Source of the DNA: Thermomonas sp.
GTDB taxonomy: Bacteria; Pseudomonadota; Gammaproteobacteria; Xanthomonadales; Xanthomonadaceae
Direction: 5' to 3'
NCBI GenBank assembly: GCA_024711415.1
Contig: JANJSW010000044.1
Span: 1 to 19,556, forward strand
DNA length: 19,556 nucleotides
Shown here piece after piece: positions 1 to 8,895 of this stretch. Positions within the stretch are counted from its first letter, which is position 1. Each line of letters begins with the position of its first letter. The translations under genes were made by a program, and so were the position numbers. Under the pieces are notes generated by a model that was not told the DNA's origin, did no database searches, and was given only the letters and a program-made list of their open reading frames with translations.

Positions 1-508
1 CCTGCCCGACGCCAGCGGCTTCGAGGTCTGCCGCCGGCTGCGCGAACACCACGCGCTGCCGGTGATCTTCCTGACCGCGCGCAGCGACGAGATCGACCGC
101 GTGCTGGGACTGGAGCTGGGCGCCGACGACTACATGGCCAAGCCCTTTTCGCCGCGCGAGCTGGTGGCGCGGGTGCGCGCGCGGCTGCGCCGGCACGAAG
201 GCGGGCAGGCGCGCCAGCGCGGCCGGTTCGAGATCGACAGCGAGGCCCACCGCATCCGCTACGCCGGCCACTGGCTGGAGCTGACTCGCTACGAACACGC
301 GCTGCTGGCCGAACTGCTGCGTCGCCCCGGCGCCATCCTCGCCCGCGCGCAGCTGCTGGACCGGGTGTGGGCCGATGCGCTGGAATCCGGCGAGCGCACC
401 GTCGATACCCACGTGAAGACCCTGCGCGCCAAACTGCGCGCGCTGGACCCGGCGCGCGACCCGATCCGCACCCATCGCGGGCTGGGCTACTCCATCGAGG
501 TGGACTGA
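1..508 (+). CDS. creB: CreB response regulator, 3' part (5' end outside window)
   Basis: This is the C-terminal part of an OmpR-family response regulator. The frame is open from base 2, so the gene starts left of the window. What is visible begins just after the phospho-acceptor region (LPDASGF), continues with the receiver switch threonine (FLTARSDE) and the conserved lysine (MAKPFSPRE), and ends in a winged-helix DNA-binding domain (from about FEIDSEAHRIR to the GLGYSIEVD terminus, with the typical ERTVDTHVKTLRAKL recognition-helix stretch). The phosphorylated aspartate itself is off the left edge. The stop is 6 nt before the GTG start of the creC-like kinase, so the two are almost certainly co-transcribed. 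The CreB assignment rests mainly on the creC and creD genes that follow; an OmpR-type regulator alone would not be so specific. In enterobacteria and pseudomonads CreB activates genes with a Cre tag, including creD. Confidence 0.88.
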   Translation, partial: LPDASGFEVCRRLREHHALPVIFLTARSDEIDRVLGLELGADDYMAKPFSPRELVARVRARLRRHEGGQARQRGRFEIDSEAHRIRYAGHWLELTRYEHALLAELLRRPGAILARAQLLDRVWADALESGERTVDTHVKTLRAKLRALDPARDPIRTHRGLGYSIEVD

Positions 509-514
509 ACGCCG

Positions 515-1945
515 GTGAAGATCGCGCTGCGCGTGCTGCTGGGTTATTTCGTCATCGTCGCGCTGGCGGCGCTGCTGCTGGGCAACGTGTTCCTGCAGCA
601 GGTCAAACCCGGCGTGCGCCAGGCGATGGAGGACACCCTGGCCGATACCGCCAACGTGCTGGCGGAGCTGGCCAGCGACGACCTGCTGGCCGGCCGCATC
701 GCCAACGGCCGCTTCGCGGCGCGGGTGCGGGCGATGACCGGGCGCGAGCTGGACGCCGAGATCTGGGGCCAGGCCAAGCGCCGCGCCAGCTACCGGGTGA
801 CCATCACCGACGCGCGCGGGATCGTGGTGTTCGATTCCGCCGGGCGCGAGGTGGGCCGCGACAACTCGCGCTGGAACGACGTCTACCGCACCCTGCGCGG
901 GCAGTACGGCGCCCGCTCCACCCGCGACGATCCGGACGACGAAGCCAGCACGGTGATGTACGTGGCCGCGCCGATCCACGATGCGGCCGGCGGGATCGCC
1001 GGCGTGCTCACCGTGTCCAAGCCGAACCGCAGCATCCAGCCGTTCATCGAGCGCAGCCAGAACACCATCCTGCGCTGGGGCTGGGTGCTGCTGGGCAGCG
1101 CGCTGCTGGTGGGCGGGCTGGCGGCGTGGTGGCTGTCGCGCCAGCTGGCCGCGCTGCGCCGTTATGCCGACGCGGTGGCGCGCGGTGAACGCGCGTCGCT
1201 GCCGGACGCCGCCGGCGAATTCGCCGACCTCGGCCGCGCACTGGAGAGCATGCGCCGGCAGCTGGAAGGCAAGCAGTACGTCGAGCGCTACGTGCACGCG
1301 CTGACCCACGAACTGAAAAGCCCGCTGGCGGCGATCCGCGGCGCGGCCGAACTGCTGGAAGGGCCGCTGCCGGAGGCCGACCGCGCGCGCTTCGTCGCCA
1401 GCATCGACACGCAGGGCCGGCGGATGGCGGCGATGGTGGACCGGCTGCTGGCGCTGGCCGCGCTGGAGCATCGCGAAGGCCTGGACGCGCCGCTGCCGCT
1501 GGACTTGGCCGCGCTGGCGGGCGATGCGCTCGATGACGCGGCAGCGCGCGCGCAGGCGCGCGGCGTGCAGGTGCGCCTGCAGGCGGACGATGCGCTGCCG
1601 GCGGTCAGCGGCGATGCGTTCCTGCTGCGCCAGCTGCTGGCCAACCTGGTCGACAACGCCATCGATTTTTCCCCGGCCGGCGGCGTGGTGGAGCTGCGCC
1701 TGCAGGCGCAGCCCGATGGCCTGCGCATCGAGGTGGGCGATCGCGGGCCCGGTATCCCCGACTTCGCGCTGGAGCGGGTGTTCGAGCGCTTCTACTCGCT
1801 GCCGCGTCCGGACGGCAGCGCCCGCGGCACCGGCCTGGGCCTCAACTTCGTCGCCGAGATCGCCAAGCTGCACGGCGGCACGGTGAGCCTGGTCAATCGC
1901 GACGGCGGTGGCGCCGTCGCCGTCGTCGTGCTCCCCGTCGGCTAG
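515..1945 (+). CDS. creC: CreC sensor histidine kinase
   Basis: Membrane sensor kinase of 476 residues, the expected CreC length. The start is GTG at 515, 6 nt after the creB stop; no better ATG lies nearby. A first membrane helix covers about residues 7-27. A periplasmic sensor region follows (about 28-186, including a Cache/PAS-like stretch YRVTITDARGIVVFDSAG). A second helix covers about 187-207 and leads into a short HAMP-like linker. The dimerisation/phosphotransfer domain has the H-box HELKSP with the phosphorylated His265. The ATPase domain shows the N box (NLVDNAIDFSP, Asn377/Asn381), the G1 box DRGPGIP (Asp409) and the G2 box GTGLGL (438-443). Known role: it phosphorylates CreB. E. 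coli CreC, formerly PhoM, can also phosphorylate PhoB when PhoR is absent, which is notable because phoBR lies in this same window. The signal sensed cannot be read from the sequence. Confidence 0.92.
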   Translation: MKIALRVLLGYFVIVALAALLLGNVFLQQVKPGVRQAMEDTLADTANVLAELASDDLLAGRIANGRFAARVRAMTGRELDAEIWGQAKRRASYRVTITDARGIVVFDSAGREVGRDNSRWNDVYRTLRGQYGARSTRDDPDDEASTVMYVAAPIHDAAGGIAGVLTVSKPNRSIQPFIERSQNTILRWGWVLLGSALLVGGLAAWWLSRQLAALRRYADAVARGERASLPDAAGEFADLGRALESMRRQLEGKQYVERYVHALTHELKSPLAAIRGAAELLEGPLPEADRARFVASIDTQGRRMAAMVDRLLALAALEHREGLDAPLPLDLAALAGDALDDAAARAQARGVQVRLQADDALPAVSGDAFLLRQLLANLVDNAIDFSPAGGVVELRLQAQPDGLRIEVGDRGPGIPDFALERVFERFYSLPRPDGSARGTGLGLNFVAEIAKLHGGTVSLVNRDGGGAVAVVVLPVG

Positions 1946-1951
1946 GCGCGC

Positions 1952-1967
1952 TTCACGCCCGCCTCAT
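1952..1967 (+). promoter_or_regulatory. Cre-tag-like direct repeat upstream of creD
   Basis: The sequence TTCAC, six bases, then CTCAT lies between creC and creD, 66 bp before the creD start. The Cre/Blr tag described for CreB-type regulators is TTCAC-N6-TTCAC. The first half matches perfectly with the right spacing; the second half matches 3 of 5. Position and spacing fit a CreB operator driving creD, but the imperfect second half in GC-rich DNA leaves room for chance. Confidence 0.45.
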
Positions 1968-2032
1968 CGCCGCGCCATCGTCGCCTCGAACCGCCGCGCC
2001 AGGCTGTCGCCATCTTCCGATGGAGCAAGACG

Positions 2033-3406
2033 ATGCGACTGGCATTCAAGGCGGGGATGGTGGTGCTGCTGACCCTGGCGATCCTCATCCCGCTGCAGTT
2101 GATCCGCGGCACCATCCATGAGCGCCAGCTGTACCGCGAGCAGGCGGTGCGCGACATCGGCGCCAGCTTCGGCGCGCGCCAGACCCTCGCCGGGCCGGTA
2201 CTGGTGGTGCCCTACGAGGAGCGCGCGGTCGAGGTGACCAGCGACGAGAACGGCAACGAGCGCCGCACCCTGCGGCGGAAAAGCGGACAGTGGACGTTCT
2301 TCCCGGAAACCCTGTCGATCGACGGCGAGCTCAAGCCGGACGTGCGCCGGCGCGGGCTGCACGAGGTGCGCGTGTACCAGTGGGACGGCAAGGCGCTGGC
2401 GCGCTTCGACGCGGTGGTGCCGGCCGATGCCGAGGGCGTGCAGCGCCGCATCGGCCAGCCGTGGCTGAGCCTGGGGATCGCCGATGTCGGCGGCCTGCAC
2501 GGCACGCCGCGGATCAGCGTGGATGGCGCGGCGGTGGCGGTGGCGCAGGGCCTCGGCCATGCCGACGGCCCCGGTGTGCATGCGCGGTTGCCGGCCCCCG
2601 CGGCGGGTAGCCGGCTGCGGCTGACAGTGCGCGCGGACCTGTCGCTGCGCGGCACCGAATCGTTCGCGATGCTGCCGTTGGGCGAGGCCAACGACCTGCG
2701 CCTGCGTTCGCGCTGGCGCAGCCCGAAGTTCGAGGGCCGCTCGCCGCAGCACGATATCGACGCCAACGGTTTCCGCGCGCGCTGGCAGATCGCCGCGGTG
2801 GCGAGCAACGCGCAGCGGCGCTACCTGCAGTCGCCGGTGCTGGCGCCGGAACCGGGCGACGCCGGTGGCGCACGCCCGGCGCTGGCGGGTGTGATGCCGT
2901 GGACGCCGCCGGGCGATGCGGTCAGCGTGGCGCTGATCGACCCGGTCAACCCGTACCTGCAGGCAGACCGGGCCAGCAAGTACGGCCTGCTGTTCGTGCT
3001 GCTGACCTTCGTCGGCTTCTTCATGTTCGAGCTGATCAAGCGGGTGCGCGTGCATCCCATCCAGTACCTGCTGGTGGGCATGGCCATCGCGATCTTCTTC
3101 CTGCTGCTGCTGAGCCTGAGCGAGCACCTCGACTTCGGCCTGTCCTACCTGCTGGCGGCCGCCGCCTGCATCGGTTTGATCGGGTTCTACCTGTCGGCGG
3201 TGCTGCGCAGCCGCGCACGCGGGCTGGGCTTCGCGGTGATGCTGGGCGCGCTGTACGCGGCCCTGTACGGGCTGCTGCTGTCGGAAGACAACGCGCTGGC
3301 GCTGGGCGCGGGGCTGCTGTTCGCGATCCTGGCGGCGATCATGGTGGCGACCCGGCGGGTGGACTGGTACCAGCTGTCCGGCCGCGAGGAGGGTGGGCTG
3401 CGCTGA
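2033..3406 (+). CDS. creD: CreD inner membrane protein
   Basis: Inner-membrane protein of 457 residues of the CreD family. One N-terminal membrane helix (about residues 8-24) is followed by a large periplasmic domain of nearly 290 residues, with the family-like stretches GPVLVVPY and RRRGLHEVRVYQ. A C-terminal block of five hydrophobic helices covers roughly 317-336, 343-360, 367-388, 395-413 and 418-436. This one-plus-five arrangement is characteristic of CreD. The ATG at 2033 has a GGAG ribosome-binding site 7 nt upstream. The gene lies 87 bp after creC with a Cre-tag-like site between them, so it may be both read through from creBC and induced separately by CreB. In Pseudomonas, Stenotrophomonas and enterobacteria creD is the classic CreB target, linked to envelope integrity and beta-lactam responses; its molecular activity remains unclear. 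Confidence 0.92.
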   Translation: MRLAFKAGMVVLLTLAILIPLQLIRGTIHERQLYREQAVRDIGASFGARQTLAGPVLVVPYEERAVEVTSDENGNERRTLRRKSGQWTFFPETLSIDGELKPDVRRRGLHEVRVYQWDGKALARFDAVVPADAEGVQRRIGQPWLSLGIADVGGLHGTPRISVDGAAVAVAQGLGHADGPGVHARLPAPAAGSRLRLTVRADLSLRGTESFAMLPLGEANDLRLRSRWRSPKFEGRSPQHDIDANGFRARWQIAAVASNAQRRYLQSPVLAPEPGDAGGARPALAGVMPWTPPGDAVSVALIDPVNPYLQADRASKYGLLFVLLTFVGFFMFELIKRVRVHPIQYLLVGMAIAIFFLLLLSLSEHLDFGLSYLLAAAACIGLIGFYLSAVLRSRARGLGFAVMLGALYAALYGLLLSEDNALALGAGLLFAILAAIMVATRRVDWYQLSGREEGGLR

Positions 3407-3512
3407 AACCGTGCGTGCCGGAACCCGGCGGGGCGCGCGGAACGTGCGCCCCGTCACGGGCACAGGCCGCGGGCATGACCAAAGGCCCGGGTGCCGAGGC
3501 CGGGACGCTGGC

Positions 3513-3518
3513 TAGACT
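3513..3518 (+). promoter_or_regulatory. possible -10 element for the M28 peptidase gene
   Basis: TAGACT matches the sigma-70 -10 consensus at four of six positions and lies 32 bp before the chosen start codon of the peptidase gene. No convincing -35 hexamer is found at normal spacing, so this is tentative. Confidence 0.25.
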
Positions 3519-3550
3519 CGGGTCTTTGCCGCAGTTCCCCGGGGATGACG

Positions 3551-5143
3551 ATGAAGCGATTGGTGTTGACGGCCGCCTTGCTGGTGGCCGCGTTGGGCAG
3601 CGCGCAGGCGCAGGAAAAGGTCGACCTGGACGTGACCTCGCAGATCCGCCAGGAGGCGTTCCAGCGCTCGCAGGTGATGGCGACGCTGAACCATCTGACC
3701 GACGTGATCGGGCCGCGCCTGACCAATTCGCCGTCGATGGCGAAGGCCAACCAGTGGACGCGCTCGCGGTTCACCGAATGGGGCCTGGCCAACGTGCATG
3801 ACGAGGCGGTGGAGGACATCGGCCGCGGCTGGGCGTTCACCGACGCCAGCATGGAGATGCTGTCCCCGCGCGCGATGCCGCTGCACGCGCTGCCCAAGGC
3901 GTGGACGCCCGGCACCAATGGCGCGGTCGAAGGCGAGGCGATCTTCGCCAGGATCGAGTCCAAGGCCGACCTGGAGAAGTGGAAGGGCAAGCTGAAGGGC
4001 AAGATCGTCTTCACCGACGCATTGCGCCCGTACAAGCCGAACGAGAAGTCGGACTTCAGCCGCCACGACCACGACAGCCTGGAAGAACTGCTGTCCTACC
4101 CGCTGCCCCAGGAGCGCAACGGCGATCCCGAGATGATGGCGCGCTACCGCGCGCGCATGGAGCTGGCGCCGCTGATCAACCAGTTCCTGATCGACGAGGG
4201 CGTGGCCGCCACGGTGTCGATCAGCAGCTGGAACGACGGCATCGTGCGGGTGATGGGCGGCGGTTCGCGCAAGGCCGGCGAGTCGGTCGGCGTGCCGGCG
4301 CTGGTGATGATGGCCGAGCACTACAACACGGTGATGCGCGCGCTGGAGCGCAAGGAAGCGGTGAAGCTGCGCCTCAACGTCGACGCGCGTTTCATCGACG
4401 AGGCCAACCAGCCGGGCTACAACACCATCGCCGAGATCCCCGGCACCGGCCCGCAGAAGAACGAAGTGGTGATGCTGGGCGCGCACCTGGATTCCTGGCA
4501 CACCGGCTCGGGCGCCAATGACAACGGCGCCGGCGTGGCGGTGATGATGGAGGCCATGCGCATCCTCAAGGCGGTCGGCGCCAAGCCCAACCGCACCATC
4601 CGCGTCGCCCTGTGGACCGGCGAGGAGCAGGGCCTGATCGGCTCGCAGGCCTACGTGGGCAAGCACTTCGGCAAGTTCGAGGAGCCCAAGGATCCCGAGC
4701 AGAAGGCGCTGCCGGCGTTCTTCCGCCAGAGCAAGGGCAAGCTGATCCGCACCGCCGACCACGGCAGGATCTCGGCCTATTTCAACCTCGACAACGGCAG
4801 TGGCAAGATCCGCGGCATCTACGCGCAGGAAAACCTCGCGGTGGCGCCGATCTTCGAGGAATGGTTGAAGCCCTGGCATGACGTCGGCGCCACCATCGTC
4901 ACCCAGCGCAACACCGGCAGCACCGACCACGTCAGCTTCGACGCGGTGGGCATCCCCGGCTTCCAGTTCGTGCAGGACCAGTTGGACTACTTCAGCCACG
5001 TCCACCACACCCACCTCGACGTGCAGGACCACGCGGTGGCCAACGACCTCAAGCAGGCCTCGGCGATCGTCGCTTCGTTCGTCTACAACACCGCGATGCG
5101 CCCGGGCAAGCTGCCGCGCAAGCCGTTCGTGGAAACGAAGTAA
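3551..5143 (+). CDS. Secreted M28-family zinc metallopeptidase with signal peptide
   Basis: Exported peptidase of 530 residues. I chose ATG 3551 because it starts directly at a Sec signal peptide (MKRLVLTAALLVAALGSAQA, probable cleavage before Gln21) with a GGGGAT ribosome-binding site; the frame is open further upstream but would bury the signal. A protease-associated-like segment (about residues 120-270) is inserted before the catalytic part. The M28 co-catalytic zinc ligands are all visible: His312 in GAHLDSW, Asp324 in GANDNGAG, the catalytic/ligand pair Glu358-Glu359 in WTGEEQG, Asp414 in NLDNGSG, and a His in HVHHTHLD (485/486). The family includes aminopeptidases and carboxypeptidase Q-like enzymes; which specificity applies cannot be told here. 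A likely role is degrading peptides in the periplasm or outside the cell, common in proteolytic Lysobacteraceae. It is monocistronic, with a terminator directly downstream. Confidence 0.9.
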   Translation: MKRLVLTAALLVAALGSAQAQEKVDLDVTSQIRQEAFQRSQVMATLNHLTDVIGPRLTNSPSMAKANQWTRSRFTEWGLANVHDEAVEDIGRGWAFTDASMEMLSPRAMPLHALPKAWTPGTNGAVEGEAIFARIESKADLEKWKGKLKGKIVFTDALRPYKPNEKSDFSRHDHDSLEELLSYPLPQERNGDPEMMARYRARMELAPLINQFLIDEGVAATVSISSWNDGIVRVMGGGSRKAGESVGVPALVMMAEHYNTVMRALERKEAVKLRLNVDARFIDEANQPGYNTIAEIPGTGPQKNEVVMLGAHLDSWHTGSGANDNGAGVAVMMEAMRILKAVGAKPNRTIRVALWTGEEQGLIGSQAYVGKHFGKFEEPKDPEQKALPAFFRQSKGKLIRTADHGRISAYFNLDNGSGKIRGIYAQENLAVAPIFEEWLKPWHDVGATIVTQRNTGSTDHVSFDAVGIPGFQFVQDQLDYFSHVHHTHLDVQDHAVANDLKQASAIVASFVYNTAMRPGKLPRKPFVETK

Positions 5144-5165
5144 GCGCTTTTCCGCGTGCGATGCG

Positions 5166-5197
5166 AAGGGCCGGCCATGCGCCGGCCCTTTGTTTTT
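5166..5197 (+). terminator. Rho-independent terminator after the M28 peptidase gene
   Basis: A perfect 10-bp GC-rich stem (AAGGGCCGGC paired with GCCGGCCCTT) with loop CATGC is followed by TGTTTTT on the plus strand, 22 nt after the stop codon. It ends the peptidase transcript before the convergent ppx gene. The minus strand lacks a U-tract on its 3' side. Confidence 0.88.
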
Positions 5198-5233
5198 CCG
5201 GCGCTGCCGCTTGCGGGGAGAAAGACGATGCGC

Positions 5234-6796
5234 TCAGTCGAGCGCGAGCTTCAGGTTGATGCCCAGCCCCAGCATGTCTTCCGGCTCCGCCTCCAGATCC
5301 GCGCGCAGCAGCGGGCGCGACTGCAGCCAGCGCCGGTCCAGCTGCAGCAGCAGGCGGTCGCCATCGGCCTGCAGCTGCAGGCCCTGCGGTTGCTCGCTGC
5401 TGCGCGAGCGGTGCAGCAGCACCGCCAGCCGCAGCAGCGCTGCGCTGCGGCGGGCGTTGGCCAGCAGCCGGTCGGGAATCATCTCGAACGCCGATTTCGG
5501 CACGCTGCGCCGGTGCGTGCGCACCAGCGCGGCGAGGAAGCGCTGGCCCTGCTGCGAGAAGCCGGCGATGTCGGAGTTCTGCAGCACGTAGGCGCCGTGG
5601 GTGTGGTAGCCGCTGTGGGCGATGGCCAGGCCGAGCTCGTGCAGGCGCGCGGCGCGGCTGAGCATCGCGCGGTCGTCGCTGCTCAGCGCCCAGTCGCCGG
5701 CGACCTGTTCGAACAGGCCCAGCGCGGTGGCTTCGACCCGCATGGCCTGGGTTTCGTCGACGCCGTAGCGCTGCATCAGCGCGGCCACCGACACGTCGCG
5801 CGGGTCGTCGGCGCCGCCGCGTCCCAGCAGGTCGTACAGCACGCCTTCGCGCAGCGCGGCCTTGCTCACCTGCAGCCGTTCCAGCCGCAGCGCGGCGAAT
5901 ACCGCCTCCAGCACCAGCACGCCGCCGGCGATCACCGGGCGGCGGTCGTCGGACAGGCCGGGCAGGTCGATGTCCTCGATCCTGCTGGCCTGCAGGATGC
6001 GGTCGCGGATCTGCGCCAGCCCTTCGGGGGTGATGGAGCCCTTGGTCAGCTTCATCGCCGCGCAGATGCCGCCGATCGCCTTGTGGGTGCCGGACGTGCC
6101 GATGGCCTCGTCCCAGCCCAGCCGGCGATAGGTTGCGGCGAACTGCTGCAGTTGCGCCGACACTTCCGTGAACGCCGCGTTCCAGCGCTTGCGGGTGAGC
6201 TTGCTGCCCTCGAAGAAGCGGCGCGTGCTGGCCACGCAGCCGACCTGCAGGCTCTCGCGCTCCAGTGGGGTGAAGCCCTCGCCGATGATGCATTCGGTGG
6301 AGCCGCCGCCGATGTCGATGACCAGCCGCTTCTGGCCTTCCTGCGGCGGCTGCTCGTGGGCCACGCCCAGGTAGACCAGGCGCGCTTCCTCGCGCCCGGA
6401 GATCACGTCGATGGCATGGCCCAGCGCCGCTTCGGCCGGGGCCAGGAACGATTCCGGCGCGCGCAGTTGGCGCACGGTATGGGTGGCCACCGCGCGCACC
6501 TGCCGCGGCGGGATCTCGGCGATGCGCTGGCCGAACCGGGCCAGGCAGGCCAGCGCGCGGTCGCGCACCTCCGGTGACAGCCCGCCCAGTGCGTTCAGGC
6601 CTTCGCCCATGCGCACGGTCTCGCGCAGGCGGTCGACCACCCGCAGCTGGCCCAGCACGCGCTGCGCCACCACGATATGGAAGCTGTTCGAGCCGAGGTC
6701 GACTGCTGCCACCAGGTCGCCGTCGCGCAGCGGTGCGGGGGCGCGGGGCGGAAGTGGGCTCATGCGGTCGGAAGGGTAGGAAGGCGCATGCGTCAT
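5234..6796 (-). CDS. ppx: Exopolyphosphatase (Ppx/GppA family)
   Basis: Exopolyphosphatase of 520 residues that removes terminal phosphate from inorganic polyphosphate. The ASKHA (sugar kinase/actin-like) fold is seen in DLGSNSFH (residues 33-40), the catalytic-glutamate region SGREEARLVY (about 134-143), the second phosphate motif DIGGGSTE (161-168) and RRPVIAGGVLVLEAVF (about 285-300). A C-terminal HD-like helical domain follows (RAARLHELGLAIAHSGYHTHG). This full-length architecture favours Ppx over a short Ppx/GppA protein, though a GppA-type pppGpp phosphatase activity cannot be excluded. It starts 20 nt after the ppk1 stop on the same strand, so synthesis and hydrolysis of polyphosphate are co-encoded. 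ATG 6796 is used; ATG 6763, 11 codons in, is an alternative, as neither has a strong ribosome-binding site. Confidence 0.93.
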   Translation of the reverse strand: MTHAPSYPSDRMSPLPPRAPAPLRDGDLVAAVDLGSNSFHIVVAQRVLGQLRVVDRLRETVRMGEGLNALGGLSPEVRDRALACLARFGQRIAEIPPRQVRAVATHTVRQLRAPESFLAPAEAALGHAIDVISGREEARLVYLGVAHEQPPQEGQKRLVIDIGGGSTECIIGEGFTPLERESLQVGCVASTRRFFEGSKLTRKRWNAAFTEVSAQLQQFAATYRRLGWDEAIGTSGTHKAIGGICAAMKLTKGSITPEGLAQIRDRILQASRIEDIDLPGLSDDRRPVIAGGVLVLEAVFAALRLERLQVSKAALREGVLYDLLGRGGADDPRDVSVAALMQRYGVDETQAMRVEATALGLFEQVAGDWALSSDDRAMLSRAARLHELGLAIAHSGYHTHGAYVLQNSDIAGFSQQGQRFLAALVRTHRRSVPKSAFEMIPDRLLANARRSAALLRLAVLLHRSRSSEQPQGLQLQADGDRLLLQLDRRWLQSRPLLRADLEAEPEDMLGLGINLKLALD

Positions 6797-6816
6797 TATC
6801 GCCTGCGTGGCCGCCG

Positions 6817-8895
6817 TCAGGCGTCCAGCGCGGCCAGCAGGGTCAGCTGCGCCGAGAATGGCTCCTCGCCGGGCGCCGGCAGGCGGCGCTCGTAGCAGCC
6901 GTCGCTGCGCAGTTCCCAGGCGTTCTGGTTGTCGGCCAGGTAGTTCAGCAGGCCTTCGCGCTGCACCCGCGCGGCGACGCCGGGGTCCAGCAGCGGGAAG
7001 GCGGTTTCCACCCGCCGCAGCAGGTTGCGTTCCAGCCAGTCGGCCGACGAACAGAACAGTTCGGGCGCACCGTCGTTGCCGAACCACCAGATCCGGTGGT
7101 GTTCCAGGAAGCGGCCCACCACCGAGCGTACGCGGATGCTCTCGGAAATCCCCGGGATGCCGGGCCGCACCGCGCAGGCGCCGCGCACGATCAGGTCGAT
7201 CTCCACCCCGGCCTGCGACGCCTTGTACAGCGCGCGCACCACCTCCGGTTCGTTGAGCGCGTTCATCTTGGCGACGATCCGCGCCGGCCGCCCGGCGCGC
7301 GCATGCGCGGCCTCGCGCGCGATCCGCTCCAACACCCCGGGGTGCAGGGTGAACGGCGACTGCAGCAACCGCGACAGGCTCAGCGGCGCGGCCAGCCCGG
7401 ACAGCTGCTGGAAGATCAGGTGCACGTCGTTGCCGATCTCCGGATGCGCGGTCAGCAGGCCGAAGTCGGTGTAGGCCCGCGCGGTGCCGCTGTGGTAGTT
7501 GCCGGTGCCCAGGTGCACGTAGCGGCGCAGCGTGCTGCCCTCCCGGCGCACGATCAGCAGCATCTTGGCGTGGGTCTTGTAGCCCACCACGCCGTACACC
7601 ACCTGCACGCCGGCATCCTGCAGGCGGTCGGCCAGGCGCAGGTTCGCCTCCTCGTCGAAGCGCGCGCGCAGTTCCACCACCACGGTCACGTCCTTGCCGT
7701 TGCGCGCGGCCTGGATCAGGTGCTCGACGATCGGCGATTCCCGGCCGGTGCGGTACAGGGTCTGCTTGATCGCCAGCACGTCCGGATCCTCGGCGGCCTG
7801 GCGGATCAGCTCCAGCACCGGGGTGAAGCCGTCGTAGGGATGATGCAGCAGCACGTCGCCCTGGCGGATCAGCTCGAACATCGCGTCCATGTCGCGCGGC
7901 ACCCGCGACTGGAATGGCCGGAACTTCAGGTCCGGCCGCTGCACCATGTCGTAGACCTGCACCACCCGGTTGAGGTTGACCGGGCCGTTGATCTTGTAGA
8001 CCGCGCTTTCCGACAGGTCGAAGTTGGCCAGCAGGCTGTCCACCACCGGCTGCGGGCAGCGCTCGTCGATCTCCAGCCGCACCGCGCGCAGGTAGCCGCG
8101 CCCCAGCAGTTCGTCGCGCAGCGCCAGCGCGAGGTTGTCCATGTCGTCTTCGTCGACGATCAGTTCGGAGTTGCGGGTCACCCGGAACTGGTGCGCGCCG
8201 ATGACCGTCATGCCCGGGAACAGTTCGTGCACGAATGCCGACAGCACCTCGCTCAGGAACACGAAGTCGTGGAAGGCATCGCCATCGCCGTCGGCGTCGG
8301 GCAGGCGGATGATCCGCGGCAACGAGCGCGGCGCGCGCACCACCGCCAGATGGCCTTCGCGGCCGAAGGCGTCGCGGCCTTCCAGCTGCACCACCACGTT
8401 GAGCGACTTGTTGAGGATCTTGGGGAACGGATGCGCCGGGTCGAGGCCGAGCGGCGACAGCACCGGCATGATCTCTTCCTGGAAATGCGCGCGCAGCCAG
8501 CCGGCCTGTTCCGCCGTCCACTGCTCGCGCTGCAGCAGGCGGATGCCCTGCTGCGCCAGCGCCGGGCGCAGTTCCTCGTAGAAGCAGCGGTACTGCGCGT
8601 CGACCAGCGCCGCCGCGCGCTCATGGATGCGCTCCAGCAACACCGCCGGCGCCAGTCCGTCCATGCCCGCCGGCAGGTTCAGCTCCACCGCGTGGCGCAC
8701 CGCGCCGCCGCGGATCTCGAAGAATTCGTCGAGGTTGGTGCAGGAGATGCACAGGTAGCGCAGCCGCTCCAGCAGCGGCACCGACGGATCCTGCGCCTGC
8801 GCCAGCACGCGGAAATTGAAGTCCAGTTGCCCCAGCTCGCGGTTGGCGTACAGCGAGGGGTCGTGCAGCGAGGGCAGGCTGGAATCGGCGGTCAT
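6817..8895 (-). CDS. ppk1: Polyphosphate kinase 1
   Basis: PPK1 of 692 residues, which polymerises the gamma phosphate of ATP into polyphosphate. The N-terminal and head domains begin YANRELGQLDFNFRVLAQA and CTNLDEFFEIRGG. The two phospholipase D-like catalytic domains carry His442 in YKTHAKM, equivalent to the autophosphorylated His435 of E. coli PPK, and His599 in FLEHHRIWW, equivalent to E. coli His592. Other conserved stretches include DVLLHHPYDGF, LYRTGRESPIV and HLGTGNYHSGTARAYTDFG. Its ATG overlaps the phoR stop as ATGA, and no ribosome-binding site precedes it, so its translation is probably coupled to phoR. The frame is open upstream through phoR, but that extension is phoR antisense-of-frame sequence and not part of this protein. 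Placement behind phoBR suggests induction on phosphate starvation. Confidence 0.97.
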   Translation of the reverse strand: MTADSSLPSLHDPSLYANRELGQLDFNFRVLAQAQDPSVPLLERLRYLCISCTNLDEFFEIRGGAVRHAVELNLPAGMDGLAPAVLLERIHERAAALVDAQYRCFYEELRPALAQQGIRLLQREQWTAEQAGWLRAHFQEEIMPVLSPLGLDPAHPFPKILNKSLNVVVQLEGRDAFGREGHLAVVRAPRSLPRIIRLPDADGDGDAFHDFVFLSEVLSAFVHELFPGMTVIGAHQFRVTRNSELIVDEDDMDNLALALRDELLGRGYLRAVRLEIDERCPQPVVDSLLANFDLSESAVYKINGPVNLNRVVQVYDMVQRPDLKFRPFQSRVPRDMDAMFELIRQGDVLLHHPYDGFTPVLELIRQAAEDPDVLAIKQTLYRTGRESPIVEHLIQAARNGKDVTVVVELRARFDEEANLRLADRLQDAGVQVVYGVVGYKTHAKMLLIVRREGSTLRRYVHLGTGNYHSGTARAYTDFGLLTAHPEIGNDVHLIFQQLSGLAAPLSLSRLLQSPFTLHPGVLERIAREAAHARAGRPARIVAKMNALNEPEVVRALYKASQAGVEIDLIVRGACAVRPGIPGISESIRVRSVVGRFLEHHRIWWFGNDGAPELFCSSADWLERNLLRRVETAFPLLDPGVAARVQREGLLNYLADNQNAWELRSDGCYERRLPAPGEEPFSAQLTLLAALDA

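Noticed and set aside
3430..3452. Inverted repeat GGGGCGCGC/GTGCGCCCC after creD
   Set aside because: Nine pairs with one G-U, but no U-tract, so it is not supported as a terminator; it may be just GC-rich chance.
1964..5032. Long minus-strand open frames opposite creD and the M28 peptidase (1964-3463 and 3512-5032)
   Set aside because: Antisense shadows of well-supported genes, His/Arg/Gln-rich, without ribosome-binding sites or domains.
5234..8521. 1095-codon minus-strand frame that appears to fuse ppx with a long N-terminal extension
   Set aside because: Only the last 520 codons are ppx; the extension reads ppk1 in the wrong frame and is low-complexity.
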